Position numbers and translations under genes: made by a program. 64,000 nt of DNA from Betaproteobacteria bacterium (lineage in GTDB: Bacteria > Pseudomonadota > Gammaproteobacteria > Burkholderiales > Casimicrobiaceae): the NCBI GenBank assembly GCA_013298145.1, contig JAAFJO010000001.1:248001-312000 (forward strand). Direction: 5' to 3'. The notes below the pieces were generated by a model. It did not search any database. It saw only the letters and a list, made by a program, of their open reading frames with translations, and was not told the DNA's origin. Below are positions 44,447-52,609 of this stretch, in pieces. Within the stretch, counting starts at the first letter, position 1, and each line of letters starts with the position of its first letter.

Positions 44447-44585
44447 CTATTTTGTTTAAGTCTTTTATTGAAAAGGACAAGCGCCGACCATAGCCAGATA
44501 TCTAGTTAATAAATAATTTGCGGCTAGCCCGCCTGAAACTTGGATTACCTGCATTTACCTGTGGTTCATCGGCAGTGCGGCTCGA
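44447..44585. repeat. TAGCCC hairpin family, copy 7 (degenerate)
   Basis: AT-rich spacer with TAGCCAGATATCTAG and GGCTAGCCCGCC (44523-44534). It is recognisable by position and short motifs, but stems are weak. Confidence 0.35.
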
Positions 44586-45752
44586 TCAAACGAAACCGAG
44601 CGTTGGATACGTGCCGCCCAAGATCGATTGCGTGGTGCCTTTTGGCAATCCCCACCAGTCGTTGAGCACGGTCGCGTAGACCGAGCGGAAGTCAGCGGTG
44701 TGGATGAAATTGCCATCGCCCGTGAGCGCGGTGAGCGATTGGAATTCGCCTTTGAGCCCACCCTTCACCGCGCCGCCGAATGCGAATTGAACGTTCGCCG
44801 TGCCGTGATCGGTACCGCCGCTCGCGTTTTCTTTCGCGCGGCGTCCAAATTCGCAATAGGTCAGTGCCAGCGTATCGTTCCAGCGTCCCAGCTCTTCGCT
44901 TGCCCGCTTAATCGTCGCGATGCTTTCCGCGAGCTGCGTCAGAAGCGCTTGATGAGTGCCCAGTTGCCCACCGTGTGTATCAAACGAGCCCAAGCCGATA
45001 TGCACTGCGGCAACGCCACTTGATGCCGATACGACTTGCATTGCAGTTTTTACTTGCTGGCCGAGCGAATGGTTTGGGAAATCGGTCTTCCAATCGGTCT
45101 TCGGTTTGAGCTGACTGCCTGCGAAGCGTGCATCACCTTCCAAACGCAAGATGTGTTGCAAGGCTTTGTTGTACGCGCGGCCATGCGGATCAGCGAGTCG
45201 AGCATTGCGCAAGAAGGCTTCCGTCGAAGCGATGGAAAGCGCACGTGAGCCGTTGGTGAGGGGGCCGAGGTTGCCACCGCCGATCGCTACGCCGTCCGCT
45301 AAAAAGCTCTTCGGCGGCGCGACTTGCGCAAACGCTCGCGCGAGCCATCCTTCATTGAGATATTCATTGGACTTCGAGGCCGTATCCCAAATCTCGATGG
45401 AACGGAAATGCGAAAGATTGGGCTGCGGGTAGCCTAGCCCCATGAGCGCCGCCATCTCGCCTGATTGCCACATCGGCATCAGCGGCGCGAGCGATGGATG
45501 CAATCCGAAGCGGTCCGAGAGTTGCAGCACTTGATCGCGCTTGATCTGCACGTTGGGCCGAAGCGAGGCATAGGCCGGATCGGTGTACGGAACGAGCGTA
45601 TTGAGGCCATCGTTAGCCCCTTTCAACTCAATCAGGATGAGCAGCTTTTTGTAGGCAGCGGTCGTGCCTGGCGCAGTCTGCGCGAATGCATTCGGCAGCG
45701 TCAACACACCGACGCTTGCGCCTAAGGCAGAAAGAAAATCTCTTCGTTTCAT
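44586..45752 (-). CDS. DUF1501-family Tat-exported protein
   Basis: 388 residues. Twin-arginine signal MKRRDFLSALGASVGVLTLPNAFA (R-R-x-F-L). Sulfatase-like/alkaline-phosphatase-superfamily fold of DUF1501 with LIELKGANDGLNTLVPY near 40-55, the LGSFDTHGGQLGTH motif near 260 and CEFGRRAKEN...TDHGTANV. It is the usual partner of DUF1800 (upstream by 7 nt). These pairs are widespread in bacteria that export folded proteins; the biochemical role is not settled. Confidence 0.9.
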   Translation of the reverse strand: MKRRDFLSALGASVGVLTLPNAFAQTAPGTTAAYKKLLILIELKGANDGLNTLVPYTDPAYASLRPNVQIKRDQVLQLSDRFGLHPSLAPLMPMWQSGEMAALMGLGYPQPNLSHFRSIEIWDTASKSNEYLNEGWLARAFAQVAPPKSFLADGVAIGGGNLGPLTNGSRALSIASTEAFLRNARLADPHGRAYNKALQHILRLEGDARFAGSQLKPKTDWKTDFPNHSLGQQVKTAMQVVSASSGVAAVHIGLGSFDTHGGQLGTHQALLTQLAESIATIKRASEELGRWNDTLALTYCEFGRRAKENASGGTDHGTANVQFAFGGAVKGGLKGEFQSLTALTGDGNFIHTADFRSVYATVLNDWWGLPKGTTQSILGGTYPTLGFV

Positions 45753-45759
45753 GGCTCAC

Positions 45760-47361
45760 TCACTTCAACTGATACATCGGATCAAGCGCAATAGCGCGCA
45801 CACCCGCGAGGTCATACTTAAGCTCGGTTGCCTGCACGGGCGGCCCAGCGAGCAGTGTTTTCCACAGCATGCTTGAATCTGATTCGTTGGGATATTGCGC
45901 GAACCACTTGTTTGCATCGAAGTGATATTGGCCCTTCATTTGGTTGTTCACGCCAAAGGGGGTGGCATTTGCGCCTGCCGCCATCATCGATTCACCGGCC
46001 ATCGAGCCGCCACCGCCGTTCAACGCGAGTCTCGTTTGTGCGCGTTGACGACGCTCGCCCATCAGATCGCGATCAATGAGCGCGGCCGTTGTCCCAGCAA
46101 GCTCGGGGGAGCTCATTTCGTCGACTCGGAACAGTCGATTCAAAAAACTTTTGCGCGCAAGCAAGGTGCTCGTATTGAGCCAGGTGTCGCCACCCGGCCA
46201 GCCTTTCACATTCGGCGGGCCAAACAAATCTTGTCCGAGCTGACGCATAACCACTGAAAAAGGCGCCGGGTCTTCTACTTCGAATCGAAATTGCCGCAGA
46301 GAGCCAATCACCAGCTCAACGGGCGATTTCACCAGCACCGCACGATGGGTTGGCATCCAAAATTCGTCCGAAAGCAGCATGGCGCGCAGTAGCGGCTTGA
46401 TTTCGTAGCCGCCCTCGCGGAAATCTTTCGCGAGCCGATTGATCTCCGCGCGATTTGGCTCGGGCGACACGAATTCGAGCCATAGCTTACCTACGATGAA
46501 TTCTGCGGTTTTCTCATGCTTTAGTAGCAGCGTTACGACATCGTCGCCGTTGAACCGCCCGCGCTGTCCGAAAATGGTTTTTTCACCTTCGTCGTGCTGG
46601 GGACGACGAAACCGAAATTCGCCCGCATCTAAATCAATCGACCAGCCACTAAACGCACGCGCCACTTCCTTGATGTCTTGCTCACCGTAGTTGCCCTCGC
46701 CCAAGGTGAAAAGCTCCATCACCTCGCGCGCGAAATTTTCGTTAGGCATGCCTTTACGGTTTTGTGCGCCGTCAAGGTAGATGAGCATCGCGGGGTCTTT
46801 GGAAATCTCTCGCAGCAGTGCGCCAAAGTTTCCAAGCGCGTATTGACGCAACAGAACGTTTTGTCGATACATGAGTTGCGCCACGCGCACTTTCACTTGC
46901 GAGGTTGCAAAGTGGTTGTGCCAGAAAAGCGTCATCTTTTCTGTAAGCGGCGACGGCGTAGAGAGCATCTCCGCGGTCCACCATGCTCGAAGTTCAAGCC
47001 CGCGCTCGACCTGTTCGCGGCGCTGCGCTTTTTGTCGCTCCTCCTGACTCATTTCAGGACGATAAATCCGCACGTACGATGTGGCCCACTGAGGCGCTGG
47101 ATACGCAGCCGTTCGCCTTGTCTCAGCGAGCAGACGGTCGACCGCCTGCGCACGTGTGAGCTTTGCAAACTCCGCGATCTCGCTTGGCTGGGCGGCGAAA
47201 CTGGTTCTCCCCAGGAGATGTCTCGCTTCATCAAAACCCATTGCAGGGGCGGCCGCTTGTGCGTTTACCTGAGAAACGATGAGCGCCCAGGCGATTGCTG
47301 CGGCGGCAACCGAAAGGGCGTAACGCAGTAAAGAAGCTTGTGGGGAAGGGGGCGATTGCAT
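45760..47361 (-). CDS. DUF1800-family protein
   Basis: 533 residues. N-terminal signal-anchor-like segment (LRYALSVAAAAIAWALIVSQVNA), then the DUF1800 body with HLLGRTSFAAQPSEI, LFWHNHFATSQVKV, NENFAREVMELFTLGEGNYGEQDIKEVARAFSGW and WPGGDTWLNTSTLLARK. The 7-nt gap to the DUF1501 gene indicates co-transcription. Function unassigned; the pair is proposed to act at the envelope. ATG at 47361. Confidence 0.9.
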   Translation of the reverse strand: MQSPPSPQASLLRYALSVAAAAIAWALIVSQVNAQAAAPAMGFDEARHLLGRTSFAAQPSEIAEFAKLTRAQAVDRLLAETRRTAAYPAPQWATSYVRIYRPEMSQEERQKAQRREQVERGLELRAWWTAEMLSTPSPLTEKMTLFWHNHFATSQVKVRVAQLMYRQNVLLRQYALGNFGALLREISKDPAMLIYLDGAQNRKGMPNENFAREVMELFTLGEGNYGEQDIKEVARAFSGWSIDLDAGEFRFRRPQHDEGEKTIFGQRGRFNGDDVVTLLLKHEKTAEFIVGKLWLEFVSPEPNRAEINRLAKDFREGGYEIKPLLRAMLLSDEFWMPTHRAVLVKSPVELVIGSLRQFRFEVEDPAPFSVVMRQLGQDLFGPPNVKGWPGGDTWLNTSTLLARKSFLNRLFRVDEMSSPELAGTTAALIDRDLMGERRQRAQTRLALNGGGGSMAGESMMAAGANATPFGVNNQMKGQYHFDANKWFAQYPNESDSSMLWKTLLAGPPVQATELKYDLAGVRAIALDPMYQLK

Positions 47362-47491
47362 GAAAACCTCAGATTAGGGCGTCATCCGTGAAGCATTACA
47401 AGTGCGGGGCACGCTTGTCGTCAATTCAAACAGAAACACATTGTGAATCTGCGCGAAGTTCAACATCTTGTGTGCCCCTGCGGACGCTAAC

Positions 47492-47818
47492 CTATCCCAC
47501 GGTGCGTGCGTTGTGTTTCTTTTTGTAAATGTGGCGACTCGCTTGGCGCTGATCCTGACGAAGCTGCTTGCGCTCCGCCGAAGTAACAACACCGTCCGCC
47601 TTAAACGCGCGCTCTTCAGCGCGAATGCCGCGCTGCTCCGCACGCAAACGAGCCGCCTCTTTACGTGTGAGAGCGCCCGAAGCGACGCCTTGTTGGATGC
47701 GCCCGGCTTGCGATGCCTGATGAGCGTCGACACGCGGCGTCGCGTCGGTCGCAGCCTGAGAAGCGGCGGCCATTGCAGCGGCCAGCGAAAGGGTAACGAG
47801 AGTGAATGTGAGTTTCAT
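47492..47818 (-). CDS. Small secreted charged protein
   Basis: 108 residues. Signal peptide MKLTFTLVTLSLAAAMAAASQA, then DARVDAHQASQAGRIQQGVASGALTRKEAARL and a helical Arg/Lys/Glu-rich body (RAEQRGIRAEERAFKADGVVTSAERKQLRQDQRQASRHI). It shows two short repeats of the form QG(V)xSGxLTxxEAxxL and ADGVVTxxExxxL; the second resembles an EF-hand-like acidic turn. It belongs to a family of small periplasmic proteins common in betaproteobacteria, with no assigned function. Confidence 0.78.
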   Translation of the reverse strand: MKLTFTLVTLSLAAAMAAASQAATDATPRVDAHQASQAGRIQQGVASGALTRKEAARLRAEQRGIRAEERAFKADGVVTSAERKQLRQDQRQASRHIYKKKHNARTVG

Positions 47819-47874
47819 TGTGTTGTCCTTGGGTTGAAGTGAAAGTGATTCAACGTTGATGTTCGGACAACGAA

Positions 47875-48006
47875 ATGTTCGCGCTGATCGCTGACGGGCA
47901 GCAAGCTCGCGTTTGTAAGGAGATGTATCAGCGAGCCCGCGCAGGCAAAAGCGCCCTCATTTCGTGTCGTCGATGCCCGACACGAATTTCTTTTTGTTTT
48001 CAATGA
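47875..48006 (+). CDS. Possible 43-codon frame running into a terminator hairpin
   Basis: ATG at 47875 to TGA at 48004-48006. The product would be Arg/Cys-rich near its end (SCRRCPTRISFCFQ). The last codons are formed by the terminator stem, and no good ribosome site precedes the start, so this may be chance. It is included because the terminator needs some plus-strand transcript. Confidence 0.2.
   Translation: MFALIADGQQARVCKEMYQRARAGKSALISCRRCPTRISFCFQ
47961..48000 (+). terminator. Strong terminator on plus strand
   Basis: TTCGTGTCG, loop tcgatgcc, CGACACGAA, then TTTCTTTTTGTTTT. The upstream plus-strand transcript is not identified; the only candidate is a short RNA or 43-codon frame starting after 47820. 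Confidence 0.75.
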
Positions 48007-48117
48007 CTTACGCTTTTGTTTGAACCGAGCGTCGTGATCGCGCGACAAACCAAGCGCTAGTTCGACGGATTTTGGGTGATAAATGAGGTTGCAGTCACGA
48101 AGACGTAACTTAACTCA

Positions 48118-48158
48118 TTGAAAATTCGAGTGATTTCCCAGCTGGCACGATTGCCGCT
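48118..48158 (+). promoter_or_regulatory. Candidate promoter of the 53-codon gene (sigma-32- or sigma-54-like)
   Basis: TTGAAA (48118-48123), 13 nt, CCCAGCT (48137-48143) resembles a heat-shock sigma promoter. Overlapping it, TGGCACG with GG-N10-GC (48143-48157) resembles a sigma-54 site. Only one can be right; both point to conditional expression. Confidence 0.4.
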
Positions 48159-48186
48159 TAACACGTTCGTCACAGTGAGGTAAACC

Positions 48187-48348
48187 ATGGATATGATGTT
48201 CCCAAACGCAGCTGAGTTTTCTCAGACCCAAGTTCAGCAGCCCGTTGTTCGCGCATCCGGCGTTTTAGCCGATGACGGCGAGAACAAGGCGCTTCGCGAA
48301 CTTGCTGCATTGGGCGACCGCGTATCTGCGGCGCGTCTCATTGCCTGA
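48187..48348 (+). CDS. 53-residue small protein (not longer than 60 codons)
   Basis: ATG at 48187 preceded by GTGAGGTAAACC (GAGG, 7-nt spacing), stop TGA at 48346-48348. The product starts MDMMFPNAAEFSQTQVQQ and ends LRELAALGDRVSAARLIA. It is acidic to neutral with no signal. The last third (xLRELAALGDR) weakly resembles the C-terminal helix of DUF1127 small proteins, but not enough to assign. A clean start signal, codon pattern and strong downstream terminator support it as a real gene. A hairpin with an anti-Shine-Dalgarno loop follows 1 nt after the stop. Confidence 0.65.
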   Translation: MDMMFPNAAEFSQTQVQQPVVRASGVLADDGENKALRELAALGDRVSAARLIA

Positions 48349-48349
48349 C

Positions 48350-48388
48350 CACGTAGGGGTGTTTTCCTCCCCCGGTCACCCCTACGTG
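48350..48388 (+). ncRNA. Hairpin with CCTCCCCC loop, cuckoo-like RNA element
   Basis: Perfect 12-bp stem CACGTAGGGGTG/CACCCCTACGTG around the 15-nt loop ttttcctcccccggt. The loop matches the anti-Shine-Dalgarno idea (CCTCC) of the 'cuckoo' RNAs, which have CCUCCUCCC loops and lie downstream of small DUF1127 genes in other proteobacteria. Only one stem of this kind is visible here, followed by a terminator. Confidence 0.5.
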
Positions 48389-48406
48389 CTTCTCTCGTGA
48401 TCCCCT

Positions 48407-48432
48407 GCCCGCCTTGAGCGGGCTTTTTTTTC
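48407..48432 (+). terminator. Terminator of the 53-codon gene/hairpin transcript
   Basis: GCCCGC, loop cttga, GCGGGC, then nine T (48424-48432). Confidence 0.9.
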
Positions 48433-48465
48433 GTCGACGCTTTCTGCAGCTTCGCTACATCAGCC

Positions 48466-48628
48466 TAGGGAAACGAGGAATACGTCTCCGCGCTTCGACG
48501 CGCGGCGGATTGGGATGAGCTGGAGCCCAGAACTTCCGAGGCATAGTGGGGCTAGGCTGAGGAATTTTGGGCTTTCAGATCGCCCAAGCCCGACGATGCG
48601 ACGGACGTGAGAGATTTGTTCAGCGTTT
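48466..48628 (+). repeat. Second repeat family, long copy (R1)
   Basis: CTAGGGAAACGAGGAATA to GTTCAGCGTT, 163 nt. It aligns with the copy at 55814-55919, with 16 differences over 106 aligned positions. An extra 57-nt segment (48516-48572) in this copy is flanked by TTGGG on both sides. Confidence 0.75.
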
Positions 48629-48645
48629 CCCTTGATCAAGCGCGC

Positions 48646-49743
48646 TCACTCGTTTGTGCGCGAGAAGCGTTTGACGAATTCCCAAATCATCTCGCTTGCA
48701 TTGGGGCCCTTTGCATCGTTAAACGGAAATTCGGCGTCGCCGCCGCTCCAGGCGTGCGCTAGGCCGTGAACGCGAACGCCGCACACGACAATTTCCCCGT
48801 CGCGCAGCAGCTGAGTGCGCGTGTAAGCACGCACACCCTCAGCGGCTTCGATGCGCGAAGAACGCCGCTCAAGTGCTGGCGCGCCGGGTTCGGCTTCGAA
48901 TAGCGCCTCCCATGTTTTGACAAGCGCCGTCCCATTGCGCTCGTCGACTCGCTCGTCTTCGTCGCCATGCAACACCAGTAGTGGCGCAGGCGCAACCTTC
49001 TCTCGTGACCAGTACGCTTTGGCCAGGGCTTCGCGGTCGACGCGTACCCCGCGCTTCATCGCGGCGACTGCGCTTGCGATGGTGGGCGAGGCGAGGGGCG
49101 GCAGTCCCGAATGCATCGCCACCGCAGCAAATTGCGAAGGGTAGTGGAATGCCAGCAAGCCCGCGAGTGCAGCGCCTGAAGACAGACCGGCAACGTAGAT
49201 TCGTGATCGGTCACAGGGCGCTGCATCGAACGCGCGCTCAATCATTTCGCGAATGATTGAGCATTCGCCTCTACCGCTCGCGGTGTTTGGATCAAACCAA
49301 TTCCAGCAGCGACGCAAGTTCGCGAAGCTTGTTTGTTCGGGATAGAGCACCGCGAAGTGCTCGCGCTCTGCAACTTCGCTCATGCGGGTGCCGTGCTCGA
49401 AGTCGTCGCGCGATTGGCGACAACCGTGAATCATCACCAAAAGCGGCAAACGTTCGCCGACGCGATGTTCCGGTACAAACAATCGAAAGCGCCGCTCCGG
49501 CTTGAGCATTAGCCAGGGCGCAACGAAGCCCTCGCTCGAATACGCAGAGCCCTCGATCACTTTTGCGCGACTGGTGCGGGCCTTTTGCCGCGTGCGGGCA
49601 ACATTCGCCTGCGCGGCCTGATTCGCGTGCAGCGCCGCTAAACGATGTTGAAAGCGCTTGATCTGGGATTGGAGATCACGGGTGACTCCACGCGCGAGTC
49701 GTTTGCCACCGCGCTTCCCAGGAATGACTACTTTTAACCGCAA
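48646..49743 (-). CDS. PHB-depolymerase-family esterase
   Basis: 365 residues from the TTG at 49743; the frame is open to another TTG at 49836, so the start is uncertain. Alpha/beta-hydrolase of the polyhydroxybutyrate depolymerase/feruloyl esterase family. The oxyanion region is LLVMIHGCRQSRDDFEHGTRMS, the nucleophile is in GLSSGAALAG, the acid is in HGDEDERVD and the His in HGLAHAWSGG. The N-terminal 70 residues are a basic helical extension without a clear signal. It cleaves polyester or ester bonds; an intracellular or exported location cannot be decided. The second-family repeat lies just past its 3' end. Confidence 0.82.
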   Translation of the reverse strand: MRLKVVIPGKRGGKRLARGVTRDLQSQIKRFQHRLAALHANQAAQANVARTRQKARTSRAKVIEGSAYSSEGFVAPWLMLKPERRFRLFVPEHRVGERLPLLVMIHGCRQSRDDFEHGTRMSEVAEREHFAVLYPEQTSFANLRRCWNWFDPNTASGRGECSIIREMIERAFDAAPCDRSRIYVAGLSSGAALAGLLAFHYPSQFAAVAMHSGLPPLASPTIASAVAAMKRGVRVDREALAKAYWSREKVAPAPLLVLHGDEDERVDERNGTALVKTWEALFEAEPGAPALERRSSRIEAAEGVRAYTRTQLLRDGEIVVCGVRVHGLAHAWSGGDAEFPFNDAKGPNASEMIWEFVKRFSRTNE

Positions 49744-50103
49744 AAGAGAGTCTCTTTCTTGAACTCGCGCCCGAGATGAAGGCGCTTGTCGGTGCTCAAT
49801 GAAGCGCGGAAGAGGCCTGCAAGGTGCGCGCCTCAAACAAGTTCAATGGAAACGCCCAGATAACTTCTGCACGTGCCCGACGACGCCTCCTTTTAAGCGT
49901 ATATCTTTTTAGCTCCTACCTCGGTTTAATAAGGACTAGGAAACTATTCGTGTTTGCCTTACTTTATCATCTGAATTCGACTTAGCCCATATTAAATTGG
50001 CGTTACAGATGAATTGTTAAGATAAATCTTTCTTTCGCGGGATAGCGCTCACGCATGCGCGACCTGATCAGGACACGCCACTTCGACCCGGAATACCCGT
50101 CAT
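49744..50103. other. 360-bp intergenic region
   Basis: It holds hairpin-family copy 8 (49910-50006). On the minus strand AAAAGGAGG (49886-49894) looks like a strong ribosome site, but no frame of useful length follows it. Confidence 0.5.
49910..50006. repeat. TAGCCC hairpin family, copy 8
   Basis: Left: TAGCTCCT, loop acctcggtttaat, AAGGACTAGG. Right: TTAGCCCATATTAAATTGGCGTTA (49982-50005), given here as arms TTAGCCC and GGCGTTA with the loop atattaaatt between. The right half closely matches copies 2, 3, 4 and 5. Confidence 0.6.
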
Positions 50104-50733
50104 TCAGCCGTCGCGCCGCAGCCATCCGGTGAGCGAAAAGCGATGTGTCGTTGCCGGTAACACTTCGTGCGGAAACATCTCACTTCGAAACGCAACCATC
50201 GTTCCTGCGATAGGCAACACACGTGCCAGTTGCGGGGCGGCGCGGGGCGTTTGCGGCGGCGCTCGCTCGTCGTCGTAGATGACGAGCTCGCCACCGTCAG
50301 CATCTTGCCAAACAGGATTCAAATAAAACACCAATGAGACAACGCGCGCATCGTGATCGCCAAACTGATCGCGATGGGTCTTGTAGGATGCGCCCGGCGC
50401 ATAGTGCGCAAAATGAAGCTCCGCGCTTCGCGCTCCCAGAAACAGCGCCTCATTGAGCGCGGCTCGCAGCGCCTCGATCCTTGTCCGCGCTTCGTGCTCT
50501 GCGGGCTCCAGTGGCTTCTCATCGAGCCAGCGCGTTTGATCGCTGCGAATCGCGGAAACCTCTGCAGCCCGTGCATCGCGCCCGACTCGTGCGGATTGCA
50601 ATTGCGCGGCTGAGCTTAGCGCGAGCACACGCTCATAGAGTTGCGATGTGAGTGAGGCTGGCAGAATGGACGCGCCCACATAGAGGCCCCGTTCGGCGAG
50701 CGCATCGATGATGTTTTCGAAACTCTCGTGCAT
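50104..50733 (-). CDS. 2-oxoglutarate/Fe(II)-dependent oxygenase
   Basis: 209 residues from the ATG at 50733. Prolyl-4-hydroxylase-like double-stranded beta-helix fold. The metal ligands are His and Asp in YKTHRDQF (near 128-133) and a distal His in MFPHEVLP, with the 2-oxoglutarate-binding Arg in HRFSLTGWLRRDG, which is the typical SM-20/EGLN C-terminal ending. Substrate unknown; such proteins in bacteria hydroxylate EF-Tu or other proteins. Not clearly in an operon. Confidence 0.9.
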   Translation of the reverse strand: MHESFENIIDALAERGLYVGASILPASLTSQLYERVLALSSAAQLQSARVGRDARAAEVSAIRSDQTRWLDEKPLEPAEHEARTRIEALRAALNEALFLGARSAELHFAHYAPGASYKTHRDQFGDHDARVVSLVFYLNPVWQDADGGELVIYDDERAPPQTPRAAPQLARVLPIAGTMVAFRSEMFPHEVLPATTHRFSLTGWLRRDG

Positions 50734-50862
50734 CAATCGATTCTAGAATCGGGCGTGACTTGGCGACACCGTAGCTGAGCGCTTGGTGTCAGTGACACTC
50801 GCGGCAGGAGAAGACATACGGTACGTCCAGCGCGGATACAGAAACAAAAAAGGAGCGAACCC

Positions 50863-51843
50863 ATGCGAGTAGTCATCACCGGTGGTGCCGGTTTTCTTGG
50901 TAAATTGCTCGCACAAAAGCTCCTCGCACGAGGCGTGCTGACCAATGCACGCGGCGAATCTCAGCCTGTATCCGACGTCGTGTTGGTGGATCTCGCGCCC
51001 GCAACGGGTGACGCGTGGCTGAGCGACCCACGAGTGCGCCAACTTGCGGGCGATATCGGTGACAGCGCATTGCTTGAAGAGGCCCTAGCGGGGAGCGCGG
51101 GCAGCGTCTTTCACCTCGCAGCCGTTGTGAGCGGGCATGCCGAAGCCGATTTCGACATCGGCATGAAAGTCAATATTGATGCCACACGAACGCTGCTTGA
51201 GCTGTGTCGCAAGTTGCCTGCGCCGCCAAAGTTTTTGTTCACAAGCTCGTGCGCGGTATTTGGTGGCGATCTTCCGGAGATGCTCGCCGATGATCATTTG
51301 CCCAAACCGCAGGGCTCCTATGGCATTCAGAAATACATCGGCGAACAACTTGTCTCCGATATGTCACGCCGGGGCATGATCGACGGCCGCTCCGTCCGAC
51401 TGCCAACGATCACGGTTCGCCCCGGAAAGCCTAACAAAGCGGCATCGAGCTTTGCGAGCGGCATCATCCGCGAGCCGCTTGCAGGTGTGGCCGCGGTCTG
51501 CCCGACCAGCCCCGACACCAAGGTGTGGTTGATGTCGCCGAATCGCGTGATTGACAACATCCTGATCGCTCACGATGCGCCGCAATCGGCATTCAAATTC
51601 AACCGGACCATTACGTTGCCGGGCATCACGGTGACGGTGAAAGAGATGGTGGAGAGCCTGCGCCGCGTCGCGGGCGATGCGGTGGCATCACGGATCAGCT
51701 GGCAACTCGATCCCGCGATTGATCGCCTGGTGACATCGTGGCCAAAAGCATGTGCGGGCGATTTCGCGAAAAGTCTTGGTATGACCGCCGACGCGTCGTT
51801 CGACGATATCGTTCGCGACTACCAAGCGCAATACGTGAAGTAA
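50863..51843 (+). CDS. denD: D-erythronate dehydrogenase-like extended SDR
   Basis: 326 residues, AAAGGAG before the ATG. Extended short-chain dehydrogenase with the Rossmann GGAGFLGKLLAQ (residues 7-18), an active site FTSSCAVFGGDLP plus YGIQKYIGEQL (Ser and YxxxK) and the RLPTITVRPGKPNKAASSFASGI stretch that is characteristic of the DenD/D-erythronate dehydrogenase family. It oxidises a hydroxy acid with NAD. It is the first gene of a probable four-gene operon with histidine phosphatase, APH-like kinase and acyl-CoA dehydrogenase; the real substrate in this setting may differ from erythronate. Confidence 0.82.
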   Translation: MRVVITGGAGFLGKLLAQKLLARGVLTNARGESQPVSDVVLVDLAPATGDAWLSDPRVRQLAGDIGDSALLEEALAGSAGSVFHLAAVVSGHAEADFDIGMKVNIDATRTLLELCRKLPAPPKFLFTSSCAVFGGDLPEMLADDHLPKPQGSYGIQKYIGEQLVSDMSRRGMIDGRSVRLPTITVRPGKPNKAASSFASGIIREPLAGVAAVCPTSPDTKVWLMSPNRVIDNILIAHDAPQSAFKFNRTITLPGITVTVKEMVESLRRVAGDAVASRISWQLDPAIDRLVTSWPKACAGDFAKSLGMTADASFDDIVRDYQAQYVK

Positions 51844-51850
51844 GCTACAG

Positions 51851-52609
51851 GTGAGTCTCGTTCTGCCTAAAGACGCGAATCGCCGCCGCATTTTTCTGAT
51901 GCGGCATGGCAGCGTAGATTATTTTGATGATGATGGGCAGCCTGTACGCGCAGAGTCTGTTCCTCTTTCGGAGCGAGGGCGACAGCAAGCGCTCGCAGCA
52001 GGTGAAGAGTTTGCCGCGCTTCAGTTGAAGTTTGATCGCGTGATCGTGAGCGGGCTACCCCGTACGGTAGAGACAGCGACACTAGCCTTGTCACGACTCC
52101 CACAATCGGCACGCCTCGAAACTCATTCTGAGCTTCGCGAAATCGAGGGCGGAAAGCTCGCTGACATCAAACCCGAGCTCGCTGAAAAGGCGTTCCTGGG
52201 TGCGTTCGCGTCAACGGCGGATATCGATGCTCAATTCTTAGGCGGTGAAACAGTAGGGCATTTTCTGGCGCGCGTGTTGCCACCGCTCGATACGCTTCGT
52301 GCTGACAAATCCTGGGACTGCGTGTTGCTTGTGCTACACGGCGGCGTAAATCGTGCGCTACTGTCATATTTCCTCACCGGCGAAGCAAAGCTACATGGCG
52401 GTTTCGCTCAAGACCCTGGCTGCATTAACGCCATCGACGTTGGCGACGATCGGCACGATGCGATTCTGCGTGTTGTCAATTACGCACCGCTGGATCGGCT
52501 ACAAACCGCGACACGTAAAACGACGATGGAAGAACTGCTAGAAAAATTTATTGCTTATCGCCGCCGCGTGCACAACGAACGTCGCGCCGCGAACGAGGAT
52601 CACCAATGA
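51851..52609 (+). CDS. Histidine-phosphatase (phosphoglycerate mutase-like) family protein
   Basis: 252 residues from a GTG at 51851, 7 nt after the SDR stop. FLMRHGSVDYFDDDGQP holds the catalytic RHG, and SGLPRTVETATLALS the second motif. LREIEGGKLADIKPELAEKAF and VLLVLHGGVNRALLSYFLTG (second His) complete the phosphatase core. It removes phosphate from a small molecule. Its stop overlaps the start of the next gene (ATGA), so it is translationally coupled. Confidence 0.85.
   Translation: MSLVLPKDANRRRIFLMRHGSVDYFDDDGQPVRAESVPLSERGRQQALAAGEEFAALQLKFDRVIVSGLPRTVETATLALSRLPQSARLETHSELREIEGGKLADIKPELAEKAFLGAFASTADIDAQFLGGETVGHFLARVLPPLDTLRADKSWDCVLLVLHGGVNRALLSYFLTGEAKLHGGFAQDPGCINAIDVGDDRHDAILRVVNYAPLDRLQTATRKTTMEELLEKFIAYRRRVHNERRAANEDHQ

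Noticed and set aside
49886..49894. AAAAGGAGG ribosome-site-like sequence on the minus strand
   Set aside because: Followed only by frames of fewer than about ten codons before a stop.
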